Shown one piece after another: positions 62,050 through 64,000 of a stretch of DNA of 64,000 bases. The stretch comes from Bacillus canaveralius. Lineage in GTDB: Bacteria > Bacillota > Bacilli > Bacillales > Cytobacillaceae. The notes below the pieces were generated by a model that was not told where the DNA came from, ran no database searches, and was given only the letters and a program-made list of their open reading frames with translations. Numbering within the stretch: position 1 is the first letter of the stretch; each line of letters begins with the position of its first letter. Location: NCBI RefSeq assembly GCF_002860125.1, contig NZ_PGVA01000004.1:186001-250000 (forward strand), read 5' to 3'. The position numbers and the translations under genes are program-made.

Positions 62050-62629
62050 CTATATTTGGGTGTTTATGACAATTATTGGAATTGTTTTTGCGATGGTCAA
62101 TGGAACGATGGATGAGGTCAACGAAGCGATTTTCATTGGAGCAAAGGAAGCGGTCACGCTCTGTATTGGCCTGATCAGCATTCTTGTCTTCTGGCTGGGC
62201 ATGATGAAAATTGCCGAGGACGCCGGACTACTAGCAAAATTGTCCCTTTTGTTCAGGCCGTTTGTGAAAAAGCTATTTCCCGAAATCCCTGCCGATCATC
62301 CAGCGATGGGTTATATATTATCAAACATGATGGCCAATATGTTTGGGCTCGGAAATGCCGCTACCCCACTCGGAATAAAAGCGATGGAGCAGTTGAAAGC
62401 ACTAAATGGCGGGAAAAATTCCGCAAGCCGGTCGATGATTACGTTTCTTGCGATTAATACTTCAAGTATTACGTTGATCCCGACGACGGTGATTGCGATA
62501 AGAATGAACTATGATTCCGCGTCCCCGACGGACATTGTCGCCCCGACTCTGCTCGCCAGCATATGTTCTGCTATAGGTGCAATCTTAATCGACCGCTACT
62601 TTTATTACCGAAGAAGCCGTAAAGGATGA
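62042..62629 (+). CDS. spmA: spore maturation protein A
   Basis: SpmA is an integral membrane protein, with nucleoside-transporter/Gate-domain architecture, needed with SpmB for spore-core dehydration and heat resistance. The 195-residue protein has MVNYIWVFMTIIGIVFAMVN, FRPFVKKLFPEIPADHPAMGYILSNMMANMFGLGNAATPLG, and NTSSITLIPTTVIAIRM, all conserved. The start codon lies inside the dacB end. The stop overlaps the start region of spmB. Confidence 0.95.
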   Translation: MVNYIWVFMTIIGIVFAMVNGTMDEVNEAIFIGAKEAVTLCIGLISILVFWLGMMKIAEDAGLLAKLSLLFRPFVKKLFPEIPADHPAMGYILSNMMANMFGLGNAATPLGIKAMEQLKALNGGKNSASRSMITFLAINTSSITLIPTTVIAIRMNYDSASPTDIVAPTLLASICSAIGAILIDRYFYYRRSRKG

Positions 62630-62635
62630 ATGGAT

Positions 62636-63172
62636 ATGGAGATCATTTCAGTTGCTTCGCTCTGGTTTATTCCGTTTCTAATTGGATTCATTTTATTGTA
62701 CGGAACATTTAAAAGAGTCGAGACGTATGAAAGTTTCGTAGAAGGAGGCAAGGAAGGCATCAAGATTGCCGTGTCAATCATTCCCTTTCTCGTTGGGATG
62801 CTCGTGGCGATTTCCGTGTTTCGTGCTTCGGGTGCACTCGACTACTTCATGAACATCATCAGGCCGGCGTTAACCTTGATCGGTGTCCCGGCCGAGATTG
62901 TTCCCCTGGCGATTATCAGGCCGATTTCGGGAACGGCTGCACTTGGAATGACGAGCGATTTAATTGCGGTTTATGGCCCCGATTCGTTCATCGGCCGGCT
63001 TGCTGCGACCCTGCAGGGCAGCACCGATACAACCTTCTATGTTTTAACGGTTTATTTTGGTGCCGTCGGCATTAAAAAGATGGGTGACGCGGTAAAAGTG
63101 GGGCTGCTTGCCGACTTAATCGGCATCATCGCGGCAATAGCTGTAGTAATCATCCTGTTTGGAGCCGGTTGA
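62636..63172 (+). CDS. spmB: spore maturation protein B
   Basis: SpmB is the partner of SpmA in core dehydration. The 178-residue membrane protein has the Gate-domain motifs YESFVEGGKEGIKIAVSIIPFLVGMLVAISVFRASGALDYF, PISGTAALGM and GSTDTTFYVLTVYFGAVGIKKMGDAVKVGL. ATG 62636 aligns with the B. subtilis start (MEII...) and lies 9 nt after aaagga; an ATG at 62630 follows spmA directly and is also possible. A short hairpin terminator follows. Confidence 0.95.
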   Translation: MEIISVASLWFIPFLIGFILLYGTFKRVETYESFVEGGKEGIKIAVSIIPFLVGMLVAISVFRASGALDYFMNIIRPALTLIGVPAEIVPLAIIRPISGTAALGMTSDLIAVYGPDSFIGRLAATLQGSTDTTFYVLTVYFGAVGIKKMGDAVKVGLLADLIGIIAAIAVVIILFGAG

Positions 63173-63207
63173 TGATTGGAGATCACTAATATCAATACAA
63201 CTTGCCA

Positions 63208-63227
63208 CCCGCCAGTCGGCGGTTTTT
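63208..63227 (+). terminator. terminator of dacB-spmA-spmB
   Basis: A short GC stem (ccgcc / ggcgg) with a 4-nt loop is followed by TTTTT. Confidence 0.6.
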
Positions 63228-63400
63228 CTTATTTTACCTAATTGCAGTTTTTAGTCAATGTTCCAAAAAAAGAAACAAGACCCGCGCAGCTTTGAAAAAT
63301 GGACGATTTATGTCATAATTCATTAAGTGAAGTCGGTTTCTGAATCTCACCCCGAATGGAGTTGGAGCAGAACGATTCAATCAATGATGAGGTGACATAG

Positions 63401-64000
63401 ATGGAAAGACTCCAAAAGGTTATTGCCCATGCCGGATTTGCATCGCGGCGCAAAGCGGAGGAACTGATTCTCGAAGGCAAAGTGAAAGTAAACGGTAAAA
63501 TCGTCAAAGAATTAGGAGTAAAAGTTACTCCCAATGATAAAGTTGAAGTAAATGGGATACCGGTTGAACGAGAGGAACCCGTATATTTTCTTTTTTATAA
63601 GCCGCGCGGTGTTATTTCCAGCGTAAGCGATGATAAAAACAGAAAAGTTGTCACTGATTATTTCTCAGGAATTGAACAAAGAATTTACCCAATCGGCAGG
63701 CTCGACTACGACACTTCAGGTTTACTTTTACTGACAAATGACGGGGAATTTGCGAACATGCTTATGCATCCAAGCAATGAAATAGAAAAAGTCTATGTAG
63801 TGAAAACCAAAGGGATGCCGGCAAAGGAAAAGCTGAGGAGCCTGGAAAGAGGGATCCGGCTCGAAGATGGCAAAACAGCACCTGCCACAGTGAAATTGCT
63901 GTCTTTTGATAAACGGAAAAATTCTGCCATCATTGAAATTTCCATTCACGAAGGCCGCAATCGCCAGGTGCGCAGAATGTTTGAAGCAATCGGGCATCCA
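63401..64000 (+). CDS. rluB: pseudouridine synthase RluB, N-terminal part (partial)
   Basis: This RsuA/RluB/RluE-family pseudouridine synthase modifies 23S rRNA (position 2605 class). The ATG at 63401 has gaggtga upstream. The N-terminal S4 domain is clear (MERLQKVIAHAGFASRRKAEELI, VKVNG). The catalytic domain shows YKPRGVISS, the active-site Asp in PIGRLDYDTSGLLLLTNDG, KVYVVKTKG and the start of EGRNRQVRRMFEAIGHP. The frame is open at the window edge, so the last part lies outside. Its place after spmB is conserved. Confidence 0.94.
   Translation, partial: MERLQKVIAHAGFASRRKAEELILEGKVKVNGKIVKELGVKVTPNDKVEVNGIPVEREEPVYFLFYKPRGVISSVSDDKNRKVVTDYFSGIEQRIYPIGRLDYDTSGLLLLTNDGEFANMLMHPSNEIEKVYVVKTKGMPAKEKLRSLERGIRLEDGKTAPATVKLLSFDKRKNSAIIEISIHEGRNRQVRRMFEAIGHP

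Overview
The window looks like the chromosome of an endospore-forming member of the Bacillaceae. It carries sigF with spoIIAA/AB, spoVA genes, spoIIM, spmAB and dacB, mciZ and a YjcZ-type peptide. Promoters match the SigE, SigF, SigG and SigH consensus sequences, and proline T-boxes and many TTG/GTG starts fit a low-GC Gram-positive. Gene order follows the Bacillus subtilis yqi-yqj-yqk-ypu segment closely, with local insertions, inversions and losses. No rRNA, tRNA, prophage, complete insertion sequence or CRISPR array was seen.

Layout. 1-3.8 kb: methylmalonyl-CoA mutase (mutA end, mutB) and its chaperone meaB. 4-7 kb: bacilliredoxin brxB and the arginine-type ABC importer artPQR. 7-12.2 kb: yqjA, L,D-transpeptidase yqjB, a hidden Prli42-type miniprotein, methylmalonyl-CoA epimerase with a carboxylase beta subunit, and peptidase yqjE. 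12.3-18.6 kb: an orphan CheW, DNA polymerase IV, gndA, a displaced ypuA and zwf (oxidative pentose phosphate pathway). 19-21.6 kb: rnz, a histidine phosphatase, a peptidase E relative and a type I toxin-antitoxin locus whose toxin seems frameshifted. 21.6-32.3 kb: namA, T-box-controlled proI, yqjP, yqjQ, maa, yqzH, a LexA-box-controlled Y-family polymerase with yqjX, a CDGSH protein, yqkB, and T-box-controlled proBA. 32.4-37.2 kb: yqkD and a leucine/ketone-body block (hmgL, thiolase, scoAB). 37.3-43.5 kb: yqkE, yqkF, mciZ, nudF, endonuclease Q, spoIIM, fur, yqzK, xerD. 43.8-47.2 kb: nucleoside catabolism (deoB-pupG-pdp), followed by a 345-bp array of 17 helically phased repeats. 47.7-54 kb: dacF, spoIIAA-spoIIAB-sigF and a spoVA operon lacking spoVAC, spoVAD and spoVAEB. 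54-64 kb: lysA, an orphan ribT, an inverted ypuF, yjcZ, scpAB, ypuI, sodF, dacB-spmA-spmB and the start of rluB.

How the genes work together. Propionyl-CoA from branched-chain or odd-chain catabolism can pass through carboxylase, epimerase and B12-dependent mutase to succinyl-CoA, although the carboxylase alpha subunit is not here. HMG-CoA lyase, CoA-transferase and thiolase finish leucine breakdown to acetyl-CoA. Both proline gene sets carry leaders with CCU specifiers, so proline synthesis should rise when tRNA-Pro is uncharged. The sporulation block places forespore sigma control (spoIIA), cell-wall carboxypeptidases, spore-core dehydration genes (spmAB) and germination channel genes in one region.

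Most notable observations: the phased repeat array at 47222-47566; the type I toxin-antitoxin locus at 21354-21638; the gapped spoVA operon; five miniprotein genes under 50 codons (two unrecognised); LexA-like boxes before both Y-family polymerases; and a roughly 45-bp dispersed repeat at 34418 and 42240.
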